Assembly (NCBI RefSeq): GCF_014643635.1
Contig: NZ_BMJV01000001.1
Location: 558,001 to 622,000 of the forward strand
DNA length: 64,000 bases
Origin: Salipiger pallidus
GTDB taxonomy: Bacteria; Pseudomonadota; Alphaproteobacteria; Rhodobacterales; Rhodobacteraceae
Direction: 5' to 3'
Shown here: positions 7,581 to 15,643 of the stretch, piece by piece
How positions within the stretch are numbered: position 1 is the first letter of the stretch
Layout: every line of letters begins with the position of its first letter
Made by a program: the position numbers and the translations under genes
The notes under the pieces: generated by a model
What the model was told of the DNA's origin: nothing
What the model saw: only the letters and a program-made list of their open reading frames with translations
Databases searched by the model: none

Positions 7581-8753
7581 TCAGCCCACTTGCCTGCCGT
7601 GGCTCCAGACGCCACGGATCACCGGTGTGCCCTCGTTCATGCGTACCCGCACCACGTCACCCAAAAGCCCCGGCGCAATCCGCCCGCGGTCGGTCAGCCC
7701 CGCCGCCTGCGCGGGCCCGGCGCTGACCGTGGCGATGGCACGCGGCAGATCATCCCAGATGTCAGCCAGCCGGAAGGCGGCGGTCATCAGCGACGACGGC
7801 ACGTAGTCAGAACTGAGGATGTTCAGCAGGCCCTTCTCGGCCAGCTCCGCCGCCGCCACGTTACCGGAATGCGAGCCGCCCCGGATCAGGTTCGGCGCCC
7901 CCATCATCACCGCGATGCCATGCGCGTGGCAGGCCTCGGCGGCTTCGGCGGTGGTGGGGAATTCGGCCAGCCGCACACCGTGATCTGCGCTTGTTGCCAC
8001 GTGTTCGGGCAGGGTGTCGTCATGGCTCGCCAGCACCGCGCCAAGCCTGCGCGCCGCCGCGACCGCCCCGGCCTCGTGCTGGTTCCCAAGCCGCGCGTGG
8101 ATCGCCCTGAGCCCCGCCACGTGGTCCTCGAACTGCGCGTCGTTGAGGCCATGCTTGCCGCAGACATATTCCTTCAGCTTTTCCAGATCGCGGAATTGCC
8201 GCTGTCCCGGCGTGTGATCCATGATCGACAGCACGCCCACCCGGTCGGCTTCGGTGAATTCGTCCAGCTCCTCGATCAGGGTTTCGGAGCAGACCTCCGC
8301 CCGCAGGTGCAGGAAGTGGCTGATCTTGAGCATTCCCCGCGCCCGCGCCTCGAGGATCTCGGACGCCACGGGCCGCGCATACTTGCGGTAATCCGTGCGC
8401 CCGTCCGACACCACCGAGCCCACGCGGATCGCGTCGAAGACGGTGGTGATCCCGCAGGAGGCCAGCTCGCCGTCATGGGCAAGGATCGCCGCCATGTGCG
8501 GCCAGTCCACCTTGGGGCGGGGCTGGATGTGCCGCTCAAGGTTGTCGGTGTGCAGCTCGATGAGGCCGGGGATCAGCAGGTCGCCATCGCAATCCACCGC
8601 GCCTTTCGGCGCCGTTCCGGTATCGACCGACGCAATGCGCCCATCCCGGATCAGCAGGCTGCCCTGCACCACGTCACCCTCCAGCACGATGCGGGCATTG
8701 CCCAGCGCCGTCTCACCCGTTGCCACCGCGTGGCCCACGTTCATGTCGTCCAT
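7581..8753 (-). CDS. phnM: Alpha-D-ribose 1-methylphosphonate 5-triphosphate diphosphatase PhnM
   Basis: A 390-residue amidohydrolase-superfamily protein. In the C-P lyase pathway PhnM removes pyrophosphate from the ribosyl alkylphosphonate triphosphate to give the PhnJ substrate. The metal-site signature LIELHTDNLERH is present near residue 66, along with the later motifs ASHDDT, GAPNLIRGGSHSGN and SSDYVPSSL that I associate with canonical PhnM. AAAGGG lies eight bases before the ATG at 8753; an in-frame ATG at 8744 is a possible alternative. It is separated from the phnG-N operon by the opposite-strand DUF1045 gene, so it needs its own promoter in the 56-base gap. Confidence 0.95.
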   Translation of the reverse strand: MDDMNVGHAVATGETALGNARIVLEGDVVQGSLLIRDGRIASVDTGTAPKGAVDCDGDLLIPGLIELHTDNLERHIQPRPKVDWPHMAAILAHDGELASCGITTVFDAIRVGSVVSDGRTDYRKYARPVASEILEARARGMLKISHFLHLRAEVCSETLIEELDEFTEADRVGVLSIMDHTPGQRQFRDLEKLKEYVCGKHGLNDAQFEDHVAGLRAIHARLGNQHEAGAVAAARRLGAVLASHDDTLPEHVATSADHGVRLAEFPTTAEAAEACHAHGIAVMMGAPNLIRGGSHSGNVAAAELAEKGLLNILSSDYVPSSLMTAAFRLADIWDDLPRAIATVSAGPAQAAGLTDRGRIAPGLLGDVVRVRMNEGTPVIRGVWSHGRQVG

Positions 8754-8809
8754 GCTCTGCCCTTTCTGTCGTCATTGCCCTGTGACATGACGGGGATAAA
8801 GCCGCCGTC

Positions 8810-9508
8810 ATGCCGGAACATCAAATGCCCGAATTCACCCGTTACGCCGTCTACTACGCGCCCGATCCCGGCCTGTTTGCCGCCTTCTGCGCAAGCTGGC
8901 TCGGCTGGGATGCCACCGCCGGAACCCAGGTGCCGCACCCTGATCTGCCGGGCCTGCCGCTGCCCGTCGAGGAAATCACCCGCACGCCCCGCAAGTACGG
9001 CTTTCACGGAACCCTGAAGCCGCCTTTCGTGCCCACGCGAGGCCGGCCCGCGCTCGAGGCGGATCTTGCCGCGCTGGCGGCCCGGCTGGCACCGGTGGAG
9101 ACCGGACCGCTGGAGCTCGAGCGCATCGGAAGCTTCCTTGCCCTCACGCCCACCGGCGACACCTCTACGCTCGCCGAAACGGCGGCCGAGATCGTACGCG
9201 GTCTCGACGCCCACCGCACCCCGGCCACAGAGGCCGAACTGGCGCGCCGCCGCAAGGCCCGGCTCAGCCCCGCGCAAGAGGCGAACCTCGTGCAATGGGG
9301 CTATCCTTACGTGATGGAAGCATTCCAGTTCCACCTCACCCTCTCGGGCCGCCTGCCCCACGGCATGGCCGAAGAGGTGGCCAAGGTGCTCGAGCCGCAG
9401 CTTGCACCGCTGTTGCCCCAGCCCTTCGCGCTGACCTCCCTGTGCCTCTTCGGCGAGGCCATAGATGGTCGCTTTCATTTGCTCCACCGTTACAGGCTCA
9501 CTGGCTGA
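8810..9508 (+). CDS. DUF1045 phosphonate-metabolism protein (2H phosphoesterase-like)
   Basis: A 232-residue protein of the DUF1045 family, found almost only inside phn clusters. It has the two H-x-T-type motifs of the 2H phosphoesterase superfamily: YGFHGTLKPP near residue 64 and FHLTLSG near residue 178. Together they form a catalytic site for cyclic phosphates or phosphodiesters. No phnP is present in the window, so this enzyme is a candidate for opening the cyclic ribosyl phosphate made by PhnJ (inference). It is divergent from phnM and overlaps the 3' end of phnN by 19 bases. An ATG at 8825 is an alternative start. Confidence 0.9.
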   Translation: MPEHQMPEFTRYAVYYAPDPGLFAAFCASWLGWDATAGTQVPHPDLPGLPLPVEEITRTPRKYGFHGTLKPPFVPTRGRPALEADLAALAARLAPVETGPLELERIGSFLALTPTGDTSTLAETAAEIVRGLDAHRTPATEAELARRRKARLSPAQEANLVQWGYPYVMEAFQFHLTLSGRLPHGMAEEVAKVLEPQLAPLLPQPFALTSLCLFGEAIDGRFHLLHRYRLTG

Positions 9509-10044
9509 ACCAGCGCCGCGATGGCCGCCACGGCGTCCTCCACGGGGCCGGAATTGTCGATCTCATGCACAGGGGCGTCCACTTCGGGCAGCGCAAAGCC
9601 CGCCCGCGCCAGCCGCCCGGCGATCTCGCCTTCGCTCTCGCGTCCGCGCCCGGCCAGCCGCTCGGCCAGCACCTCGGGGCGAGCGGTGATGTGCAGCACT
9701 TCAAGCCCGGGGAACCGCGCCGCCGCCTGCGGCAGCACCGCGCGGCTGAGGTTGCACAGCAGCACCTCGCCCGCGCCAAGCTGCGCCTCCACGCCCGCTG
9801 GCACGCCGTAACGCAGCCCATGAGCGCGCCACTCCAGCGCAAAGGCCCCGCCCGAAGACATCTCCGCGAACCGCGCTTCGCTCACACCGTCGAAATCCTC
9901 GCCCCCGGCGGATGCAGGCCGCGTGATGACCCGGCGCACAAGCCGCACGGGCAATCGCGAGGCGACCTCGGCCATGAGAGTGTCCTTGCCTACCCCCGAT
10001 GGCCCCACGACCGCATACAGCCGCCCGCTCATGATGCCGTTCAC
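9490..10044 (-). CDS. phnN: Ribose 1,5-bisphosphate phosphokinase PhnN
   Basis: A 184-residue P-loop kinase with Walker A GPSGVGKDT at about residues 14-22. It converts ribose 1,5-bisphosphate, the sugar product of C-P lyase, to PRPP. The likely start is a GTG at 10044 whose bases overlap the phnL stop codon (GTGA), which suggests translational coupling; ATG 10032 is the alternative. It is the last gene of the phnGHIJKLN run, and its end overlaps the DUF1045 gene on the other strand. Confidence 0.93.
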   Translation of the reverse strand: MNGIMSGRLYAVVGPSGVGKDTLMAEVASRLPVRLVRRVITRPASAGGEDFDGVSEARFAEMSSGGAFALEWRAHGLRYGVPAGVEAQLGAGEVLLCNLSRAVLPQAAARFPGLEVLHITARPEVLAERLAGRGRESEGEIAGRLARAGFALPEVDAPVHEIDNSGPVEDAVAAIAALVQPVSL

Positions 10045-10724
10045 GATGCAACCCGAGGCGCAAAGCCGCTCACGTCCAGCTCCCGGTCGCAGATCGCCTC
10101 GCGCGCCGCCTCGTCATGGAAGATCCCGAGGATCGCCGCGCCCCCGGCCTTGGCCTCGCGGATGAGATCGAGCACCACCTCCCGGTTGGTCGCATCGAGC
10201 GACGCCGTCGGCTCGTCCAGCAGCATCGCGGGAAAGCTGCGCGCAAAGCCACGCGCGATGTTCACCCGCTGCTGCTCACCGCCAGAGAAGGTGGTGGGCG
10301 ACAGGGACCAAAGCCGCTCGGGCAGGTTGAGCCGCGCCAGCAGATCCCGCGCCCGCGCCTCGCCTTCCGAACGGCTGCCGCCCGCGGCCCACACCGGCTC
10401 GGCCACCACATCAAGCGTCGGCACCCGGGGCACCACCCGCAGGAACTGGCTGACGTAGCCCAGCACCTCGCGGCGCAGCGCAATCACCTCACGCGGCGCT
10501 GCCCGCGCCACATCCAGCCCACCGACCATGATCGACCCTGCCCCGCACAGGTAGTTGCCGTAGATCATCCGCATGAGCGTGGATTTCCCGGCCCCGGAGT
10601 TTCCCACCAGCGCCACGCATTCTCCCGGCGCCACCTCCAGCGAGGCGCCCGCCATGACGGGGATCACGGCCCCGCCCTGGTTGTGCAGCACGAAATCCTT
10701 CGAAACGTCAGACAAGGCGATCAT
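10041..10724 (-). CDS. phnL: C-P lyase ABC-type subunit PhnL
   Basis: A 227-residue ABC ATPase. Walker A is GNSGAGKST near residue 40, the signature FSGGEQQRVNIARG, and Walker B AMLLDEPTASLD. PhnL belongs to the C-P lyase complex and is not a transporter subunit; its expected partner PhnK lies just upstream. The ATG at 10724 follows AGAGAAGAAG, which is part of a repeat found four times in the window. A 176-base gap filled with GC-rich hairpins separates it from phnK, unlike the tight overlaps elsewhere in the operon. Confidence 0.94.
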   Translation of the reverse strand: MIALSDVSKDFVLHNQGGAVIPVMAGASLEVAPGECVALVGNSGAGKSTLMRMIYGNYLCGAGSIMVGGLDVARAAPREVIALRREVLGYVSQFLRVVPRVPTLDVVAEPVWAAGGSRSEGEARARDLLARLNLPERLWSLSPTTFSGGEQQRVNIARGFARSFPAMLLDEPTASLDATNREVVLDLIREAKAGGAAILGIFHDEAAREAICDRELDVSGFAPRVAS

Positions 10725-10726
10725 GG

Positions 10727-10757
10727 CTTCTTCTCTTTCCAAATACGCTCAGGGGGG
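10727..10757 (-). repeat. GCGTATTTTGAAAGAGAAGAAG-type repeat, copy 1
   Basis: Read on the minus strand this is a C-tract, then TGA and GCGTATTTGGAAAGAGAAGAAG, ending two bases before the phnL ATG. Close copies occur at 37642-37670, 58566-58587 and 63072-63102. The AGAGAAGAAG end may serve as the ribosome site of phnL. Confidence 0.75.
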
Positions 10758-10900
10758 CTGGGGGGCAGACTGCCCTCCAGCTAACGGGCGGGTCCGGGCG
10801 GCACGGTACCGTCCGGCGCTCAGGGGGTCCGGGGGCGGCACGCCCCCGGTGGTGGGGGCGCGGGGGACGCCACCGTCCCCCGCCTTCCCCGCGCGACGCA
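10758..10900. repeat. Hairpin array in the phnK-phnL gap
   Basis: The spacer between phnK and phnL contains consecutive GC-rich inverted repeats, including CCGGGGGCG / CGCCCCCGG with a three-base loop and CGGGGGAC / GTCCCCCG with a six-base loop. They precede the repeat at 10727-10757. They could slow or partly terminate transcription inside the operon, or protect the mRNA. Confidence 0.65.
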
Positions 10901-11671
10901 TCACACCAGCAATACGCTCGACACGAGCAGCTGCGTATACCCATGCTGCGGATCGTCCAGCACCTGATCGGTCAGGCCCGCTTCCACGACCCGGCCATCC
11001 TTCATCACCATCAGCCGGTCCGCGAGCAGCCGCACCACCGCCAGATCATGCGTGACAATGATCGCCGACAGCCCCATCTCGCGCACAAGGCCGCGCAGCA
11101 GGTCAAGCAGCCGCGCCTGCACGCTCACGTCAAGCCCACCCGTGGGCTCGTCCATGAACACCAGCCTCGGCCCGGTGACGAGGTTGCGCGCGATCTGCAG
11201 CCGCTGCTGCATGCCGCCGGAAAACGCCCTTGGCCGGTCATCCACCCGGTCCGCCGGGATCTCCACCCTACCAAGCCAGTCCACCGCCTGCTCGCGGATG
11301 TCACCGTAATGGCGCGCGCCCACGGCCATGAGCCGCTCGCCCACGTTGGCCCCGGCGCTCACCCCCATGCGCAGACCGTCGCGCGCATGCTGGTGCACGA
11401 AGGCCCAGTCGGTGCGGCCCAGCATCCGCCGCTCGGGCTCGGACATGGTCAGCACATCGCGCGCCCCCTCGGCGCGGGTGTCGAACACCACGCGCCCCGC
11501 ATCGGGCGCAAGATGCCCCGCAAGGCAGCTCAGCAGCGTCGACTTGCCCGACCCGCTTTCCCCCACGATGCCCATGACCTCGCCGGGGTAAAGGTCGAAC
11601 GACACATCCCCGCAGCCCAGCCGCGCGCCATAGCGCTTGGTCAGACCGTCTACCTGCAACAAGGGCGTCAT
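10901..11671 (-). CDS. phnK: C-P lyase ABC-type subunit PhnK
   Basis: A 256-residue ABC ATPase resembling oligopeptide-transporter ATPases. It has Walker A GESGSGKST near residue 37, the signature FSGGMQQRLQIARN and Walker B LVFMDEPTGGLD, followed by the H-loop ATHD-type segment IIVTHDLAVVRLLADR. In E. coli PhnK docks on the PhnGHIJ core next to PhnJ. Its ATG overlaps the phnJ stop (ATGA), indicating coupling. Length is normal. Confidence 0.95.
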   Translation of the reverse strand: MTPLLQVDGLTKRYGARLGCGDVSFDLYPGEVMGIVGESGSGKSTLLSCLAGHLAPDAGRVVFDTRAEGARDVLTMSEPERRMLGRTDWAFVHQHARDGLRMGVSAGANVGERLMAVGARHYGDIREQAVDWLGRVEIPADRVDDRPRAFSGGMQQRLQIARNLVTGPRLVFMDEPTGGLDVSVQARLLDLLRGLVREMGLSAIIVTHDLAVVRLLADRLMVMKDGRVVEAGLTDQVLDDPQHGYTQLLVSSVLLV

Positions 11672-12618
11672 GCCAAAGCCTCCCCCGAAAGACGCCCCGC
11701 ATGGCCCAAAGCCCGCCGCGTGGCGCAGAAATCCGTGTCCGAGCAGACAAACATCCGCCCGCCCTCGTCATCGACGATCACCTCGTCGAGATAGCTGTCC
11801 CCGCAGCCGCACAGATCACAGTCGTGATCCGCCTTGGAGGCCTCGAACGGGTGATCCTCGAAATCAAGGCTCTCGACCCGGCAGTATGGCGGCAACGCAT
11901 AGATCCGCTGTTCGCGGCCCGCGCCGAACAGCTGGATCGCCGGGCTTTCCAGCCTCGGGTTGTCGAACTTCGGGATCGGCGAAGGGTCCATGACATAGCG
12001 CCCCTCGACCTTCACCGGGTAGGCGTAGGCGGTGGAGATCGCGCCGTTGTGGGCAATATCCTCGTAAAGCTTCACATGCATGAGGCCGTATTCCTCAAGC
12101 GCATGCATCTTGCGCGTCTCAGTCTCGCGCGGCTCCAGAAACCGCAAGGGCTCCGGGATCGGCACCTGGTAGACAAGGATCTGGCCTTCGGTCAGGGGCG
12201 TCTCGGGGATGCGGTGGCGGGTCTGGATGAGGCTGGCCTCGCCCGTCGCCTCGGTCACCGCCACCCCGGCGGTGCGCTGGAAGAACTTGCGGATGGACAC
12301 CGCGTTTGTCGTGTCGTCCGCCCCCTGGTCGATGACCTTGAGCACGTCATCAGGCTCAAGGCAGGCCGCCGTCACCTGCACGCCCCCGGTGCCCCAGCCA
12401 TAGGGCATGGGCATTTCGCGGCTCGCAAAGGGCACCTGGTATCCGGGGATCGCAAGCGCCTTCAGCAACGCACGACGGATCATCCGCTTGGTCTGCTCGT
12501 CGAGATAGGCGAAGTTGTAGGCAGGGTCATGCCTGCCGGTGCCTGCCTGATCGGTGCTTGCCCGATCCGCTTGGGCCTGATCCACTTGGGCCTCATCCAT
12601 GGCCGTCTGAACACTCAT
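11668..12618 (-). CDS. phnJ: Carbon-phosphorus lyase PhnJ
   Basis: A 316-residue radical-SAM-type C-P lyase, the enzyme that breaks the carbon-phosphorus bond of ribosyl alkylphosphonate 5-phosphate. The family's cysteine pattern is intact: C267 and C270 (CDLC), then 21 residues to C292, then five residues to C298 (CSDTDFC), i.e. CX2CX21CX5C, including the catalytic last cysteine. The first about 30 residues (DQAQADRASTDQAG) are a degenerate low-complexity extension encoded by short DNA repeats and probably disordered. Both ends overlap neighbours by four bases (ATGA). Confidence 0.97.
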   Translation of the reverse strand: MSVQTAMDEAQVDQAQADRASTDQAGTGRHDPAYNFAYLDEQTKRMIRRALLKALAIPGYQVPFASREMPMPYGWGTGGVQVTAACLEPDDVLKVIDQGADDTTNAVSIRKFFQRTAGVAVTEATGEASLIQTRHRIPETPLTEGQILVYQVPIPEPLRFLEPRETETRKMHALEEYGLMHVKLYEDIAHNGAISTAYAYPVKVEGRYVMDPSPIPKFDNPRLESPAIQLFGAGREQRIYALPPYCRVESLDFEDHPFEASKADHDCDLCGCGDSYLDEVIVDDEGGRMFVCSDTDFCATRRALGHAGRLSGEALA

Positions 12619-13718
12619 TCCGCCGCCTCCTTCTGGCCTGCCACCACGTCACCTTGCGCTGCCGCCTCCCGGCGCATCCGGCGCACCAGCTCCATCTCGG
12701 ACTGGAAATCGACGTAATGGGGCAGCTTGATATGCTCGAGGAACCCCGTGGCCTGGATGTTGTCACTGTGGGCCAGCACGAATTCCTCGTCCTGCGCCGG
12801 GGCGCCGGTGTTTTCCTCGCCCAGCTCTTCTGCCCGCAGCGCACGGTCCACCAGCGCCATGGAGATCGCCTTGCGCTCGGTCTGGCCGAAGACGAGGCCG
12901 TAGCCCCGGGTAAACTGCGGCGGCTCGACCTTGGAGCCTTTGAACTGGTTCACCGTCTCGCATTCGGTCAGGACCACCTCGCCGATGCAGATGTCAAAGC
13001 CCAGCTCGGGGATCTCCATCTCGACCTCGACGGTACCGATGCGCAGCTCGCCCACAAAGGCGTGGTTGCGCCCGTAGCCGCGCTGGGTGGAATAGGCCAT
13101 GCCGAGCACAAAGCCCTCGTCCCCCCGCGTCAGCGCCTGAAGGCGCAGGGCGCGGCCTGCCGGAAATTCCAGCGGCTCGCGCGTGAGGTCCGGCGGCACC
13201 TCGTCCGAGGCCGGCTCGTCCTGGATCAGATCATCACGGCCAAGGAAACCGGTGATATGCGGCTTCGGAGTGGTGTCCGGGGTGCCGCTCGGCGGCTGCG
13301 GCACTTCACCCTCGGCGGCGAGTTTGAAATCAAGCAGCCGGTGGGTGTAATCGAACGTGGGCCCAAGCACCTGCCCGCCCGGCGCGTCCTTGAAGGTCGC
13401 GCTCACCCGACGGTCGCAGCGCATGGTGCCGGTATCCACGGGGCGTGACGTGCCGATACGCGGCAGTGTTGTGCGATAGGCGCGCAGCAGGAACACCGCC
13501 TCGATCAGATCGCCCCGCGCCTGCTTGATCGCCAGCGCCGCAAGATCGGGATCGTAGAGCGAGCCCTCGGCCATCACCCGGTTCACCGCAAGGCTCATCT
13601 GCTCGCGGATCTGGGCGACCGACAGCTCGGGCACCGCACGGTCGCCCCGGCGTTCATGGGCCAGCCACTCGTGCGCGGCGTCGATGGCGCGCTCACCGCC
13701 CTTTACTGCGACATACAT
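12615..13718 (-). CDS. phnI: C-P lyase core subunit PhnI (nucleosidase)
   Basis: A 367-residue PhnI. With PhnG, PhnH and PhnL it couples phosphonate to the ribose of ATP or GTP, displacing the base. Typical stretches are the N-terminal MYVAVKGGERAIDAAHEWL, RGYGRNHAFVGELRIG in the middle and the C-terminal HSDNIQATGFLEHIKLPHY. The start at 13718 is preceded by GGAGGACATCAC; a longer frame upstream is not needed. It overlaps phnH by 16 bases and phnJ by four. Confidence 0.96.
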   Translation of the reverse strand: MYVAVKGGERAIDAAHEWLAHERRGDRAVPELSVAQIREQMSLAVNRVMAEGSLYDPDLAALAIKQARGDLIEAVFLLRAYRTTLPRIGTSRPVDTGTMRCDRRVSATFKDAPGGQVLGPTFDYTHRLLDFKLAAEGEVPQPPSGTPDTTPKPHITGFLGRDDLIQDEPASDEVPPDLTREPLEFPAGRALRLQALTRGDEGFVLGMAYSTQRGYGRNHAFVGELRIGTVEVEMEIPELGFDICIGEVVLTECETVNQFKGSKVEPPQFTRGYGLVFGQTERKAISMALVDRALRAEELGEENTGAPAQDEEFVLAHSDNIQATGFLEHIKLPHYVDFQSEMELVRRMRREAAAQGDVVAGQKEAAE

Positions 13719-14287
13719 GTGATGTCCTCCACTGTCGTGCTTCGGGGGATCGCCGCAAGGCGCGGCCCGCAGGTCAGCATCGCATCCCAACCAAGCGGGA
13801 AGCGGCGGGCGTTGGCCCTGAAGGCAGCAACATCCGGCACAGGCAGGAACGCCTCGTCCCTGATGCCCGGCCCCGTAAGCCGCGCGCCCTTACCGTCGAG
13901 GCTGGCGACCTCGACGATCAGCGTGGCCGCTCGGTCGGGATACTCGGGCGTGCCGATGGCGTATGCGTCATGGGAGGCTAGCGCCTCCCATGTGCCAAGG
14001 GCGAACATCGCCTCCCCGGCGGGCACGATGGGCGCGCCGATGTGGAAGGCGACCCAGTCGCGCACGCCCTGCACGTCATGGCCCGGCGCAAGGTGAAGCA
14101 GCGTTTCCCGGTCGCACAGCGTCAGCAGCAGCACCGCCGCCGCCGCGCTGAGCGGCGCGGGGGCTGACGCGCCGGATACCTCGTGGATGGTGCCCGGCAT
14201 CGCCATCGCTTGAAGCGCCGCACGGAAGGCGCGGGCCGATTGTGGCGCGGGGTCGGCAAAGCCCCCGGTCAGAACATCTGGCTGCAT
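13703..14287 (-). CDS. phnH: C-P lyase core subunit PhnH
   Basis: A 194-residue PhnH, a structural member of the PhnGHIJ core. It begins with a conserved-looking segment (GGFADPAPQSARAFRAAL, then MAMPGTIHEV) and has PGIRDEAFLPVPD near residue 150. Length is normal. The start lies two bases after the phnG stop and its end overlaps phnI. Confidence 0.94.
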   Translation of the reverse strand: MQPDVLTGGFADPAPQSARAFRAALQAMAMPGTIHEVSGASAPAPLSAAAAVLLLTLCDRETLLHLAPGHDVQGVRDWVAFHIGAPIVPAGEAMFALGTWEALASHDAYAIGTPEYPDRAATLIVEVASLDGKGARLTGPGIRDEAFLPVPDVAAFRANARRFPLGWDAMLTCGPRLAAIPRSTTVEDITCMSQ

Positions 14288-14289
14288 CG

Positions 14290-14742
14290 TCAGTCTCCCC
14301 GAACCATGGTGAAGAAATCCACCTTCGTGGCGGCGGCCTTCGCGGCACGAGCCTCTCGGCGGGCGGTTTCCTCGCGCTCCAGCGGCTCGAGCACCGTCTC
14401 GCGCAGCTGCGGCGCGGAGGCTCCCTGCATCAGCGCATCCACTAGCGCGGCGCGTTCGGCGTGGGCCTTGTCGCGCCCCTGTACACAGGCATGGCCAACC
14501 TCGCCCGAGGCAAGGCGCAGCGCGCAGCGGGTCACAGTCATCTCACCCATGTTGAAGGCTGCCCCGGTGCCGCCCATGCGGCCACGCACCATGACGCCGC
14601 CCACCTCTGGGGGGCGCAGCCAGCTGGCCTCGGGGCGCGGGCCTGCCGCCTCCATCAGCGCCTGAAGCCGCGGCGCGGGGGACCGGGCCAGAAGCCCCAT
14701 CCAGCCCTTCCGGGCGCTGGTGTCGATGTCTGTCTGGTTCAT
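14290..14742 (-). CDS. phnG: C-P lyase core subunit PhnG
   Basis: A 150-residue PhnG, first gene of the C-P lyase operon. Recognisable stretches are RKGWMGLLARSPAPRLQAL at the N-terminus and FNMGEMTVTRCALRL followed by GHACVQGRDKAHAERAALVDAL. The promoter must lie in the 114-base gap shared with the divergent phnF. That gap holds a probable PhnF operator at 14762-14787 and a weaker PHO-box-like pair (TTGTCGC, four bases, GTTTCAT) closer to phnF. Confidence 0.94.
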   Translation of the reverse strand: MNQTDIDTSARKGWMGLLARSPAPRLQALMEAAGPRPEASWLRPPEVGGVMVRGRMGGTGAAFNMGEMTVTRCALRLASGEVGHACVQGRDKAHAERAALVDALMQGASAPQLRETVLEPLEREETARREARAAKAAATKVDFFTMVRGD

Positions 14743-14761
14743 CTGGACAACCTTGCCGACC

Positions 14762-14787
14762 TGTCTATATTTCTATACAACTAGACA
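14762..14787. promoter_or_regulatory. Probable PhnF operator between phnG and phnF
   Basis: TGTCTA at 14762-14767 and TAGACA at 14782-14787 form an inverted repeat flanking an AT-rich core that itself contains TCTATA-type half sites. This is the kind of site bound by UTRA-type GntR regulators, and it lies about 20 bases upstream of phnG and 70 upstream of phnF. Confidence 0.65.
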
Positions 14788-14856
14788 AATCATAGGGCCA
14801 AGCGATCGATCCGCGCAAGCCCCATTCCATGAAACTTCTGCGACAAAGGGGCAGAC

Positions 14857-15606
14857 GTGACCCGCAGCCCGATCTGGAAATCCATCGTCACCGAGCTTGA
14901 GGGCGACATCGCCCGTGGCCATTATGCCCCCGGTGACAAGCTGCCCACCGAGGCAGAGTTGTCGCGCCGTTTCGGCGTCAACCGGCACACGGCGCGGCGG
15001 GCACTGGCGGACATGGCCGAGCGCGATGTTGTCCATGCGCGGCGCGGCGCGGGGGTGTTCGTGAAGGCCGCACCCTTCGACTATCCCATCGGGGAGCGGG
15101 TGCGGTTCTCGCAAAATGCCCGCGCCTCAGGGCGCACCCCGGAAAAGCGCACTCTGCGGCTGGAGACCCGCCCCTGCGATGCCACCGAAGCCAAGGCGCT
15201 TGCCCTGTCCGAGGGCAGCCCGGTGCTGGTCTACGAGGGGCTTTCACTGGCGGGCGGCACTGCCATCGCACATTTCTTCAGCGTCTTTCCTGAACCCCGC
15301 CTGCCGGGGCTGAGACAGGCCATAGAAGCGCACGGCACCGTGACCGAGGCCCTGCGCGCGGTTGGCGTTCCCGATTACACTCGCGCCCAGACCCGCCTCA
15401 CTGCCGAAGCCGCGACGCCAGTGCAGGCGCTGCACCTGACCATGCGCGAAGGCCAGCCCCTGCTGCGCAGCGAAAGTGTCAACCACGGGCCGGACGGCAC
15501 CCCGGTGGAGTACGGTCTGACATGGTTTGCAGGCGACCGGGTGACCCTGACGATTTCCGCAACCGAGGCGGGCGGGCGTCATGCGCCTGACACGTCGACC
15601 CCCTAG
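14857..15606 (+). CDS. phnF: GntR/UTRA-family phosphonate regulator PhnF
   Basis: A 249-residue repressor. The N-terminal winged helix (residues 1-75) reads GHYAPGDKLPTEAELSRRF and then VNRHTARRALADMAE, classic GntR. A UTRA ligand-binding domain follows (about 90-240). The start is a GTG at 14857 with AAAGGGGCAG upstream. It is divergent from the C-P lyase operon and probably represses it and itself through the site at 14762-14787. A phnM-like gene follows 37 bases later on the same strand. Confidence 0.94.
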   Translation: MTRSPIWKSIVTELEGDIARGHYAPGDKLPTEAELSRRFGVNRHTARRALADMAERDVVHARRGAGVFVKAAPFDYPIGERVRFSQNARASGRTPEKRTLRLETRPCDATEAKALALSEGSPVLVYEGLSLAGGTAIAHFFSVFPEPRLPGLRQAIEAHGTVTEALRAVGVPDYTRAQTRLTAEAATPVQALHLTMREGQPLLRSESVNHGPDGTPVEYGLTWFAGDRVTLTISATEAGGRHAPDTSTP

Positions 15607-15643
15607 AACGGGTCAAAACGCAACGCGAACCCCGAGCGGTGAC

